64,000 nucleotides of DNA from contig JAOOLP010000003.1 of NCBI GenBank assembly GCA_028408795.1, positions 1 through 64,000 of the forward strand, given 5' to 3'. The translations under genes were made by a program, and so were the position numbers. The notes beneath the pieces are model-generated. The model made no database searches and was not told where the DNA came from. It was given only the letters and a program-made list of their open reading frames with translations. Each line of letters starts with the position of its first letter. Position 1 is the first letter of the stretch. The stretch comes from Candidatus Pelagibacter sp. (GTDB lineage: Bacteria; Pseudomonadota; Alphaproteobacteria; Pelagibacterales; Pelagibacteraceae). This document shows positions 34,180 to 42,114 of this stretch, piece by piece.

Positions 34180-34211
34180 TGTTATAAAGTAACATTTGTT
34201 ATAATATAACA
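34180..34211. promoter_or_regulatory. two adjacent candidate Zur operators between znuA and znuC
   Basis: TGTTATAATATAACA (34197-34211) is a perfect palindrome around a central A. TGTTATAAAGTAACA (34180-34194) repeats it with an imperfect centre, two bases away. Both resemble the TGTTATA-type Zur operators of alphaproteobacteria, lie between the divergent znu genes, and zur itself is three genes downstream. Confidence 0.75.
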
Positions 34212-34235
34212 TATTTAAGGTCAAGAGATATAATT

Positions 34236-34982
34236 ATGCCTGATAATAATAAGATACTACTTAAAGTTGAAAATGCAGGGATTTCTGTAAACGGAAAATC
34301 ATTAGTAAGAGGTGTTTCTTTAGAGGTTAAACAAGGAGAAATAGTTACACTAATTGGTCCAAATGGTTCTGGAAAATCAACTACGGCTAAAATTGCTCTT
34401 GGTATTTATAAAAAGATAGATGGTAAAGTTAAAACATACACTAATAAAATAGGGTATGTGCCTCAAAAAATTTCAATAGATTGGACTTTACCAATTAGAG
34501 TAATGGATTTCATGACTCTGACAGAAGAATTAACTCAAGATCAAATTAATTCTGCTTTAAATTTAACAGGAGTTGAACATTTAAAAGATAAAAGTTTAAG
34601 CAATTTATCTGGAGGTGAGTTTCAAAGAGTTTTGATAGCAAGAGCTATTTCTAAAAGACCAGAATTATTAGTTCTTGATGAGCCTGTGCAAGGCGTTGAT
34701 TTTAAGGGTGAAATTGCATTATATGAATTAATCAAAAAAATTTCAGAAAAAATGAAATGTGGAATACTTTTAATCTCACATGATTTACATGTAGTAATGT
34801 CCGCTACTGATTTCGTACTATGCTTAAATGGGCATGTCTGTTGTTCCGGAACACCCCAAAAAATTGTAAAAGATAGCAAATATAAGGAACTGTTCGGTGA
34901 TAGAGCTTCAAATATCTTATCTTTATACGAACATAAGCATGACCATACTCACTCTCAGGATGGAACAATAGATCAAAAATAA
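34236..34982 (+). CDS. znuC: zinc ABC transporter ATPase ZnuC
   Basis: 248 residues. Walker A GPNGSGKST (41-49), Q-loop IGYVPQKISIDWTLP, signature LSGGEFQRV, Walker B LLVLDEPVQGVD and switch His in LLISHDLHVVM are intact. The tail ends with a His-rich stretch (HKHDHTHSQD), common in ZnuC. It powers ZnuB and is separated from znuB by one base. Confidence 0.94.
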   Translation: MPDNNKILLKVENAGISVNGKSLVRGVSLEVKQGEIVTLIGPNGSGKSTTAKIALGIYKKIDGKVKTYTNKIGYVPQKISIDWTLPIRVMDFMTLTEELTQDQINSALNLTGVEHLKDKSLSNLSGGEFQRVLIARAISKRPELLVLDEPVQGVDFKGEIALYELIKKISEKMKCGILLISHDLHVVMSATDFVLCLNGHVCCSGTPQKIVKDSKYKELFGDRASNILSLYEHKHDHTHSQDGTIDQK

Positions 34983-34983
34983 T

Positions 34984-35787
34984 ATGCTTGATGATTTTTT
35001 TATAAGAGCTTTACTTGCTGGAATTGGAATAGCTTTAATAACAGGTCCACTGGGATGCTTTGTAATTTGGAGAAGATTGTCCTTTTTTGCAGGCACACTT
35101 GCACACTCAGCTCTATTGGGTGTAACTATGGCTTTAGTATTTGAACTTAATATTGCGTTTTCAGTTTTTTTAATATCAGCAGTTTTAGCAATTTTACTTC
35201 TTCAACTACAAACCAAAACAAATCTTCCTAACGATGCTTTATTAGGTTTATTAGCTCATTCATCTTTAGCAATAGGACTTGTAATCATTGGATTTTTAAC
35301 GACTATTAGATTTGATGTTATGGGCTTGTTGTTTGGCGATATATTAGCTGTAAATCAAAACGATTTACTATTAATTTGGGGCGGTGGAATATTTATTTTA
35401 ACTATTTTAAAATTTATTTGGAGACCTTTGTTTGCTTCCACAATAAATTATGATCTGGCTAAAGCAGAAGGAATGGAGCCCGATAGATATAATGCAATAT
35501 TTACGATTTTGATGGCAGCAATAATTGCTATTTCAATTAAAATAGTCGGACTTCTTTTAATAACCGGAATGCTAATTATTCCTGCTGCTCTTGCAAGAAA
35601 CATATCTAATAATCCATTACAGATGGTTGTTTTGTCTACGATTGGAGGACTATTATCAATTTTAATAGGATTGTTTTCTTCATTAGAATTTAATACTGCA
35701 TCAGGTCCATCAATAATAACTGCAGCTTTATTACTATTTTTAATTTCACTTATTAAAACTAAAAGGTATTCTGAATTGAAAAAATAA
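34984..35787 (+). CDS. znuB: zinc ABC transporter permease ZnuB
   Basis: 267 residues, ABC-3 type membrane protein with about eight to nine helices. GPLGCFVIWRRLSFFAGTLAHSALLGV and KIVGLLLITGMLIIPAALAR are family hallmarks. It forms the inner-membrane zinc channel with ZnuC and receives zinc from ZnuA. zur follows after 23 nt. Confidence 0.94.
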   Translation: MLDDFFIRALLAGIGIALITGPLGCFVIWRRLSFFAGTLAHSALLGVTMALVFELNIAFSVFLISAVLAILLLQLQTKTNLPNDALLGLLAHSSLAIGLVIIGFLTTIRFDVMGLLFGDILAVNQNDLLLIWGGGIFILTILKFIWRPLFASTINYDLAKAEGMEPDRYNAIFTILMAAIIAISIKIVGLLLITGMLIIPAALARNISNNPLQMVVLSTIGGLLSILIGLFSSLEFNTASGPSIITAALLLFLISLIKTKRYSELKK

Positions 35788-35810
35788 CATTAAATTGGTA
35801 AATTATATTT

Positions 35811-36203
35811 ATGGTTCAAGCACAAACACTTTCTAGAAATCAACAAATTGTTTTAGATATTATAGAAAAAGCAAAAGGTCCTTTAAAAGCTTATTCCATA
35901 CTATTTAATGTACAAAAAAAAGGAATAAATGCACCTCAACAAATTTATAGAGCTTTAGATAAATTGATTGAAATGGGAAAAATTCATAAAATTGAAAGCA
36001 AAAACGCTTTTGTTGCATGTAGAAACTCTGATTGTGAAATTTCAAAAGCCACAGCATTTTCAATTTGTGAAAGTTGTGAAATGGTTGATGAAATTAGTGA
36101 CGTCAAACTTTCAAAATACTTATCTAGTTTTAATCATAAAAAGGGAATGAAGTTTAAAAGATTTAATTTAGAATTTTTTGGTATATGCAAAAAGTGCAAA
36201 TAA
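35811..36203 (+). CDS. zur: zinc uptake regulator Zur (Fur family)
   Basis: 130 residues. An N-terminal winged helix (PLKAYSILFNVQ, APQQIYRALDKLIEMGKIHKI) is followed by a metal domain with ICESCEMVDE and the C-terminal GICKKCK pair, i.e. the CxxC...CxxC structural zinc site. Its place after znuCB and the nearby TGTTATA palindromes point to Zur rather than Fur. The end converges on gcrA with a 1-nt gap. Confidence 0.92.
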   Translation: MVQAQTLSRNQQIVLDIIEKAKGPLKAYSILFNVQKKGINAPQQIYRALDKLIEMGKIHKIESKNAFVACRNSDCEISKATAFSICESCEMVDEISDVKLSKYLSSFNHKKGMKFKRFNLEFFGICKKCK

Positions 36204-36204
36204 C

Positions 36205-36705
36205 TTAGCCAGCTGATTTTACTTTCTTTTCAATAAATTCTGGTACACCATCTTCCTTGTCGAGAACATCTTCTTTTTGATTTTTAGGCTGAAAAGCGTA
36301 TAGAACGTGTAATTTACAATATGGAAAATCACTCTCTGGCTTTCTGCCACAAAAGTAAAATTTCTCCTCATTAGGATGTCCTATAGGCCACTTACATGTT
36401 TCTTCAGTTAATTCCTCTAATGACTTTGGATTTTCAGGCTCGAAATTTTTATCAAGTAAAATTGATTGAAATTTTGCCTTTCGAGACATCGGTGCAGGAG
36501 AACGTTTTGCAATTTGTCTATTTTCTTTAGATTTTGGTGAATTTGAGTTCTTAGATGGAGCTCTTGCTTCAAGATTTAATCTATGAGCTTTACCAATTAC
36601 TGCATTTCTTGTTGTATCGCCAAGCGCTTCTGCTATCTGACTGGCAGTATGACCTTTAGACCAAAGCTCTTTTAATTTTTCAACTTTCTCGCTAGTCCAA
36701 CTCAT
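36205..36705 (-). CDS. gcrA: cell cycle regulator GcrA
   Basis: 166 residues. The N-terminal DNA-binding domain (SWTSEKVEKLKELWSKGHTASQIAEAL, TRNAVIGKAHRLNLEAR) is the GcrA signature, followed by a basic linker and a C-terminal Cys-containing sigma-interaction region (ETCKWPIGHPNEEKFYFCGR, YCKLH). GcrA binds RNA polymerase sigma70 and acts at promoters carrying methylated GANTC sites. It is divergent from the ABC permease gene across ~137 nt. Confidence 0.93.
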   Translation of the reverse strand: MSWTSEKVEKLKELWSKGHTASQIAEALGDTTRNAVIGKAHRLNLEARAPSKNSNSPKSKENRQIAKRSPAPMSRKAKFQSILLDKNFEPENPKSLEELTEETCKWPIGHPNEEKFYFCGRKPESDFPYCKLHVLYAFQPKNQKEDVLDKEDGVPEFIEKKVKSAG

Positions 36706-36842
36706 AGTATACTTTAGCTATATTTAGTATTTTAAATATGACTAAAACATTATGTTGTAGATTAAAACATTAAAGCGAAATTAACCTGTTAATAGGATTA
36801 GTTTTGCACAGTTTTTTTAAATGAAGAGTTATAAGACTATCA

Positions 36843-37655
36843 ATGGTTGAAAAAATTAAAAAATATAAATTTGGAGTAAGAAGATTTGGCTTGGTTAACT
36901 GGGTCGGAGCTTGGACTTTATATCAAAAAGAAGTTCTCAGATTTTTAAATGTTTGGGCCCAAACAATTTTTTCTCCATTAGTTTCCTCTTTGCTTTTTTT
37001 GATGGTGCTTTCTTTAGCTATTGGCAATGAGAGAGGAGAAGTTTTAGGGGTTCCTTTCATTTCTTTTTTAGCCCCAGGTTTAATTGCAATGCAAGTCATT
37101 CAACAGGCTTTTTCTCATTCTTCATCGTCATTTATGATTAGCAAAATACAAGGCAATATAGTTGATCTGCTTTATGCGCCACTATCTGCAACCGAAGTAA
37201 CGATTTCAGTTTCTTTAGCCGCAGTCACAAGAAGTTTTATGATAGCTGGGGTCTCTATATTGACTTTTTATTTCATTGTTGATTTGCATATTAAAGATTT
37301 TTTTACTCTGATTTTGTTTACCTTTTTATCGTCTTTTATCTTAGGTAATGTAGGAATTATCGCTGGACTGTGGGCAGAAAAATTCGATCATATGGCAACA
37401 GTGACAAATTTTGTAATTATTCCTTTGTCTTTTTTATCAGGTACGTTTTATTCAATTGATAGACTACCAGGTATTTTGCAAACTATAAGTAAAGCAAACC
37501 CTTTCTTTTATATGATAGACGGAATTAGATACAGTTTTATTGGTAGTTCAGATGGGTCTATAAAATTTGGAATTATCTATTTAGTTTTTTTGAGTTTTTT
37601 TAGCTGGCTAGTAACATATATTTTATTTAAAAAAGGTTATAAAATAAGATCATAA
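36843..37655 (+). CDS. ABC-2 type transporter permease without adjacent ATPase
   Basis: 270 residues, six membrane helices. YQKEVLRFLNVWAQTIFSPLVSSLLFL, FLAPGLIAMQ and VIIPLSFLSGTFYSIDRLP are typical of ABC-2 exporters of the NodJ/YadH type. No ATPase gene lies nearby, so its partner must be encoded elsewhere. The argD ATG follows the stop codon directly. The exported substrate cannot be told. Confidence 0.85.
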   Translation: MVEKIKKYKFGVRRFGLVNWVGAWTLYQKEVLRFLNVWAQTIFSPLVSSLLFLMVLSLAIGNERGEVLGVPFISFLAPGLIAMQVIQQAFSHSSSSFMISKIQGNIVDLLYAPLSATEVTISVSLAAVTRSFMIAGVSILTFYFIVDLHIKDFFTLILFTFLSSFILGNVGIIAGLWAEKFDHMATVTNFVIIPLSFLSGTFYSIDRLPGILQTISKANPFFYMIDGIRYSFIGSSDGSIKFGIIYLVFLSFFSWLVTYILFKKGYKIRS

Positions 37656-38822
37656 ATGAGCGCTATATTAAATACTTATAATAGAAAAAAAATTTCTTTT
37701 AAAAGAGGAAAAGGGAGTTTTTTATACGACTCAAATGGTAAAAGATATTTAGATTTTGTTCAGGGTATAGCAGTAAATTGTTTAGGTCATTCACATGCTT
37801 ATTTAAATAAAGCTATTCAAAAACAATCTAAAAAATTGTGGCATGTGTCAAACGCATTTATAATTCCCGAGCAGGAAAAATTGGCGAAAAGGCTTAAACA
37901 AAAAACATTCGCTGATTATGTTTTTTTTCAAAATTCTGGAGCTGAAGCTACTGAAGCAGCAATAAAGTTTGCAAGAAGATATTTTTATTCTAAAGGACAA
38001 AAAAAAAAGAATAGAATTCTATGTATTAATAATAGTTTTCATGGAAGAACTTTAGCAACAATTTTTGCAAGCAATAGCAAAAAAATGACTGAGGGTTTTT
38101 ACCCAAAAGTAGATGGATTTGATCATTTTAATTTTGGTGACCATAAAGGCTTAGAAAAAGCAATTACGAGCAGAACTGCTGCAATAATGGTGGAAACAAT
38201 TTTGGGTGAGGGCGGCATTAAGGTAATTCCAGATGTATGTCTTAAAGGTCTAAGAGCACTTTGTAATAAGAAAAAAATTTTATTAATTTTAGATGAAGTT
38301 CAATGCGGAATTGGCAGAAGCGGTAAGTTTTTTGCTTTTGAACACGCAAAAATTAAACCAGATATTGTTCCTATAGCCAAAGGAATAGGTGGAGGATTTC
38401 CTATCGGAGCTGTATTAGTGAATAAAAAAGTGGCTTCTGGAATGAAACCAGGAACTCACGGGTCAACCTTTGGCGGAAACCCATTAGCAATGAGCGCAGG
38501 TAATGCTGTGATGGATATAATGTTTAAAAAAGAATTTTTTAATAATGTAAAAAAAAATGGTGAATATTTCATTAAAGAACTAAATAAATTGAAAGAAAGA
38601 TATCCAGACATAATTAAAGAAGTTAGGGGAAAAGGTTTATTAGTTGGCTTATGTTTACAAAAAGAACAAACAAATTTTATTCATCAGTTGTTTCTTAATA
38701 AACTTCTTTCTATTAGAGCCGCAGAGAATGTGGTCAGACTTCTGCCTCCTTTAAATGTTACTAAAAAGGAAATTAATCTGGCTTTAAACGTAATTAATAA
38801 AGTTTGTGAGAACTATAGATGA
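37656..38822 (+). CDS. argD: acetylornithine aminotransferase
   Basis: 388 residues, class III PLP aminotransferase. NSGAEATEAAIKFARRYF, NSFHGRTLATI, LILDEVQCGIGRSGKFFAFEH and the PLP Lys in IAKGIGGGFPIGAVL are present, with GTHGSTFGGNPLA near the C-terminal domain. It makes N-acetylornithine for arginine synthesis and may also serve in lysine synthesis. It overlaps argF by four bases. Confidence 0.93.
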   Translation: MSAILNTYNRKKISFKRGKGSFLYDSNGKRYLDFVQGIAVNCLGHSHAYLNKAIQKQSKKLWHVSNAFIIPEQEKLAKRLKQKTFADYVFFQNSGAEATEAAIKFARRYFYSKGQKKKNRILCINNSFHGRTLATIFASNSKKMTEGFYPKVDGFDHFNFGDHKGLEKAITSRTAAIMVETILGEGGIKVIPDVCLKGLRALCNKKKILLILDEVQCGIGRSGKFFAFEHAKIKPDIVPIAKGIGGGFPIGAVLVNKKVASGMKPGTHGSTFGGNPLAMSAGNAVMDIMFKKEFFNNVKKNGEYFIKELNKLKERYPDIIKEVRGKGLLVGLCLQKEQTNFIHQLFLNKLLSIRAAENVVRLLPPLNVTKKEINLALNVINKVCENYR

Positions 38823-39745
38823 AAAATTTTATAAATATTTCTGATTTATCTTCTGAAGAATTAAGATCAATTATTGAAGAAGCAAAATCAAGAAAATTAA
38901 AAAGAAAAAATTTAAATAAATCTTCACCTGACGAAGATAAGCCTTTTGAAGGCAAGTCAATGGCTATGATTTTTGAAAAACCATCTACCAGAACAAGAAT
39001 GTCGTTTGATATTGCTGTAAAGCAACTTGGTGGATCTTCAATTATTTTGAATCCTGAGGGCATTCATTATGGAAAAGGCGACGAAACTTTGAAAGATACC
39101 GCAAAAGTATTAACTGAATATGTTGATATAGTTATGTTGAGAACAGCCCAACATAAAAATTTAGAGGAATTTGGAAAACACTTAGATATTCCAATTATTA
39201 ATGGACTTTCTGATCAAAGTCATCCCTGCCAAATTATGTCAGATATTCTCACTTTTGAAGAAATTAAAGGTCCTATTAAAAACAAAGTAATTTCTTGGTT
39301 GGGAGATGGAAATAACAATATGTCAAACTCCTTAATAGAAGCAGCTGGAAAATTTGATTTTGAATTAAAAATTGGATGTCCCAACAAATATATGCCTAAC
39401 AAAAATATAATGAAATGGGCTAAAAAAAATGATGTTAAACTTACCATCACAAAAAAACCTGAGGAAGCAGTAAAAAATTCTGATTGTATTATGACTGATA
39501 AATGGGTTTCAATGAATGACAAGGTAAATAAAAAGATAAAAAAGAAAAACTTAAAACCCTATCAAGTAAATAAAAAATTAATGGCAAAAGCTAAACCTGA
39601 TGCAATCTTCATGCACTGCTTACCTGTGGGAAGAGGAGAAGAAGTTACGGATGAAATTATTGATGGCAAACAATCTGTGGTTTGGACACAAGCACTGAAC
39701 AGAGTTCATGCTCAAAAAAGTATTATCAATTGGTGTTTTGGTTAA
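38819..39745 (+). CDS. argF: ornithine carbamoyltransferase
   Basis: 308 residues. KPSTRTRMSFD binds carbamoyl phosphate, DQSHPCQIMSDI follows, and the ornithine site is in MHCLPVGRGEEV (HCLP motif), which separates it from aspartate carbamoyltransferase. It makes citrulline. It is translationally coupled to argD (ATGA) and converges on the cytochrome c gene with a 4-nt overlap. Confidence 0.95.
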   Translation: MKNFINISDLSSEELRSIIEEAKSRKLKRKNLNKSSPDEDKPFEGKSMAMIFEKPSTRTRMSFDIAVKQLGGSSIILNPEGIHYGKGDETLKDTAKVLTEYVDIVMLRTAQHKNLEEFGKHLDIPIINGLSDQSHPCQIMSDILTFEEIKGPIKNKVISWLGDGNNNMSNSLIEAAGKFDFELKIGCPNKYMPNKNIMKWAKKNDVKLTITKKPEEAVKNSDCIMTDKWVSMNDKVNKKIKKKNLKPYQVNKKLMAKAKPDAIFMHCLPVGRGEEVTDEIIDGKQSVVWTQALNRVHAQKSIINWCFG

Positions 39746-40284
39746 GGTAAAGGTTTTGGACTGTTACTTTTAGAATTCATATACAATATCACTGAAGCTC
39801 TATCTTTTTCTTTTCTTAGACCAGCGAATGCCATTTTTGTTCCTTTAATATATGCTTGAGGCTTAATTAAATATGAATTCATTTCTTCAAATGACCACTG
39901 TTTTGCATAGGCAACCATAGCTTTAGAATATTTATAATCACTTACAGAACCAGCTTTTCTACCAATTACATTCCATAAATTTGGCCCAATCATATTTTTT
40001 CCGTCGCTAGCTATCATATGGCAAGCGCTACATTTTTTGAAAACTTTTTCACCGTGTGCAAGATCTCCCATAGCAAGCAATTGGGCTATATCAACTTTTT
40101 CTAAAGTTTTTGTTTCATCTTTTTCAGTTGAAGCTACAGCTTTCTCTAAACCATCGATCTGGTAGGCCGATTGTTTTGGCTTTTCAACATAGAAAAGCAT
40201 ATCGGCAAATTTACCAATCCCAATTATAAGAAGCGCTGTAAGAAGCACTGCAGCTATAATCTTATTTATTTCAAAACTGTCCAT
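39742..40284 (-). CDS. membrane-anchored class I cytochrome c
   Basis: 180 residues. An N-terminal uncleaved helix (IIAAVLLTALLIIGIGKFADML) is followed by a ~40-residue linker and a cytochrome c domain with heme motif CSACH (KKCSACHMI) and the Met ligand in GTKMAFAGL. Resembles CycM-type cytochrome c552 that carries electrons from the bc1 complex to the terminal oxidase. In many relatives hslO follows argF; here this gene is in that place on the opposite strand. Confidence 0.88.
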   Translation of the reverse strand: MDSFEINKIIAAVLLTALLIIGIGKFADMLFYVEKPKQSAYQIDGLEKAVASTEKDETKTLEKVDIAQLLAMGDLAHGEKVFKKCSACHMIASDGKNMIGPNLWNVIGRKAGSVSDYKYSKAMVAYAKQWSFEEMNSYLIKPQAYIKGTKMAFAGLRKEKDRASVILYMNSKSNSPKPLP

Positions 40285-40354
40285 AATTTTGACAAATACT
40301 AGATGACATATAACACGACTAAGTATAAAAAACTTATAATTACTTTACACAATT

Positions 40355-40371
40355 TGCGTCTTTGAGACGCA
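40355..40371 (+). promoter_or_regulatory. hairpin directly before the kdsB start codon
   Basis: TGCGTC-TTTGA-GACGCA is a perfect 6-bp stem with a 5-base loop, and its last base is 5 nt before the kdsB ATG. It covers the place where a ribosome-binding site should be, and no Shine-Dalgarno sequence is visible elsewhere. It could control translation or be a protein-binding operator. Confidence 0.5.
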
Positions 40372-40376
40372 TTACT

Positions 40377-41120
40377 ATGAATAAAATTGCAATAATCATA
40401 CCCTCTAGACTCAAGGCGAAACGGCTTGAAAATAAACCGTTAAAACTTATTAACAATAAAGAGATGATTTTACATGTATATGAGGCTGCAACTAAATCTA
40501 AATCAGGCGAAGTATACGTCGCAACTCCTGACGAAGAAATTATAAAAGTTGTGAAAGAATTCGGAGGAAATGCAATAAAAACGTCCAAAGACCATGAAAC
40601 TGGAACTGATAGAATTTTCGAAGTTTTTAAAAGTGTTCTAAAAAATGAGCCAAAATTAATTATTAATTTGCAAGGAGATATGCCAAACATCCAGCCTAAA
40701 GCAATTTCCAATTTAGTGGAGTACATGTCGAAAGACAAATGTGATATAGGAACTTTGGCAAGCGAAATCAAATTAAAGTCCGAAATGGGCAACCCTAATG
40801 TCGTGAAAGTTGCTGTGGCAGGAACTCTTTCTGAAAAAATATTTTTAAATGCTGTTGATTTTTTTCGAACAAATTTAAATTCAAAACTAAAGGTTTATCA
40901 TCATGTGGGTATTTACGCTTTTACTAATAAAGCTTTAATAAAATATGTTAGTCTTAAAAGATCTAATCTTGAACTTGAAAGAAATTTAGAGCAACTTAGA
41001 GCATTAGAGAATAAAATGTCGATACATGTTGGATATATTGACTCTTGTCCATTAAGTGTTGACACCGAGGAGGATCTAATTGAAATTAGAAAAATAATGG
41101 AAAAAAATGACAAAAAATAA
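40377..41120 (+). CDS. kdsB: 3-deoxy-manno-octulosonate cytidylyltransferase
   Basis: 247 residues from ATG 40377; a TTG at 40362 would place the start inside the hairpin stem. IIIPSRLKAKRLENKPL is the CTP-binding motif, with VATPDEEI, HETGTDRI, INLQGDMPNI and HHVGIYAF following. It activates KDO as CMP-KDO for lipid A core synthesis. It overlaps pheA by 14 nt. Confidence 0.92.
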   Translation: MNKIAIIIPSRLKAKRLENKPLKLINNKEMILHVYEAATKSKSGEVYVATPDEEIIKVVKEFGGNAIKTSKDHETGTDRIFEVFKSVLKNEPKLIINLQGDMPNIQPKAISNLVEYMSKDKCDIGTLASEIKLKSEMGNPNVVKVAVAGTLSEKIFLNAVDFFRTNLNSKLKVYHHVGIYAFTNKALIKYVSLKRSNLELERNLEQLRALENKMSIHVGYIDSCPLSVDTEEDLIEIRKIMEKNDKK

Positions 41121-41949
41121 AATTGCTATTCAAGGTGAGCTTGGAGCCTATTCTCATATAGCAGCTAAAGATTTATTTAAAGACTCAGAAATAAAAACTT
41201 GTGCAACGTTCGAAGAAACTTTTAAACAAGCCCACGAAGATGAAAATTATAAAATAATAATTCCTATTGAAAATTCTTTAGCAGGAAGAGTTGCTGACAT
41301 TCATTATTTGTTACCGAAATATAAACTTCAAATCCATGGCGAATATTTCTTAAATGTTGAACACAATTTGCTTTGCAAACCTGAGGCAAATATAAAAGAT
41401 ATAAAATATGTAAGAAGTCATGCTCAGGCAATTGGACAATGTCAAAAAATCATTAACAAAAATAAGTTTCAATCAATAGTTTCTGCCGATACAGCTGGAT
41501 CAGCAAAAGATTTAGCTGAGGGAAATGATAAATCTATTGCTGCAATTGCTTCAAGTCTTTCTGCCGAAATATATAAGTTAAAAATTTTAGAAAAAAATAT
41601 AGAAGACGAAAAAGGAAATGTGACTCGTTTTTTAATAATGGGAAAAAATATTGAGCAACCTGAATTCGATAAGAATAAAAAATTTATAACAAGTTGTATT
41701 TTTAGAGTTAAAAGTGAACCCTCAGCCTTGTATAAGTGCTTAGGGGGATTTGCAACAAATCAAGTCAACCTAACTAAGCTTGAAAGTTTTTCAGTAAAAA
41801 ATACTTTCGACCAAGCAAATTTTTACTTAGATTTAGAGGGTCATTTAGACGAATTTGGAGTAAAAAAAGCGATGGAAGAACTTGGATTTCATACCGTCAA
41901 TTTACATATATTAGGCGTTTATGAAGCATCAGCATTTAGGCAAAAATAG
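41107..41949 (+). CDS. pheA: prephenate dehydratase
   Basis: 280 residues without a chorismate mutase domain. The dehydratase domain shows AIQGELGAYSHIAA, IPIENSLAGRVADIHYLL and KGNVTRFLIMG (Thr-Arg-Phe, catalytic). The C-terminal ACT domain has SEPSALYKCLGGFATNQVNLTKLESF, the ESRP-like phenylalanine site here LESF. It makes phenylpyruvate. The SRP RNA gene follows after about 55 nt. Confidence 0.93.
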   Translation: MTKNKIAIQGELGAYSHIAAKDLFKDSEIKTCATFEETFKQAHEDENYKIIIPIENSLAGRVADIHYLLPKYKLQIHGEYFLNVEHNLLCKPEANIKDIKYVRSHAQAIGQCQKIINKNKFQSIVSADTAGSAKDLAEGNDKSIAAIASSLSAEIYKLKILEKNIEDEKGNVTRFLIMGKNIEQPEFDKNKKFITSCIFRVKSEPSALYKCLGGFATNQVNLTKLESFSVKNTFDQANFYLDLEGHLDEFGVKKAMEELGFHTVNLHILGVYEASAFRQK

Positions 41950-42004
41950 TCCACAAAATATAAATCTAGTCTTGTAGAATTGAAATTGATGTTGATATAC
42001 TCTA

Positions 42005-42100
42005 ATTGAGGTTGGCATCAGGTGGATGTTTCATAAACCCGGTCAGGTCTGAAAAGAAGCAGCCGTAGTGAAAATTTTTCAGGTTGTTGCCTGCCTCTAA
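42005..42100 (+). ncRNA. ffs: signal recognition particle RNA (4.5S, small bacterial type)
   Basis: The conserved apical loop of SRP RNA, GGTCAGGTCTGAAAAGAAGC followed by AGCCGTAGTGA, is present. The flanks pair: GAGGTTGGCA near 42008 with TTGCCTGCCTC ending at 42097. It forms a ~90-nt hairpin that binds Ffh. Its position just before dnaX is the common one in alphaproteobacteria. Ends are approximate. Confidence 0.93.
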
Positions 42101-42114
42101 CAGTTTATTACATA

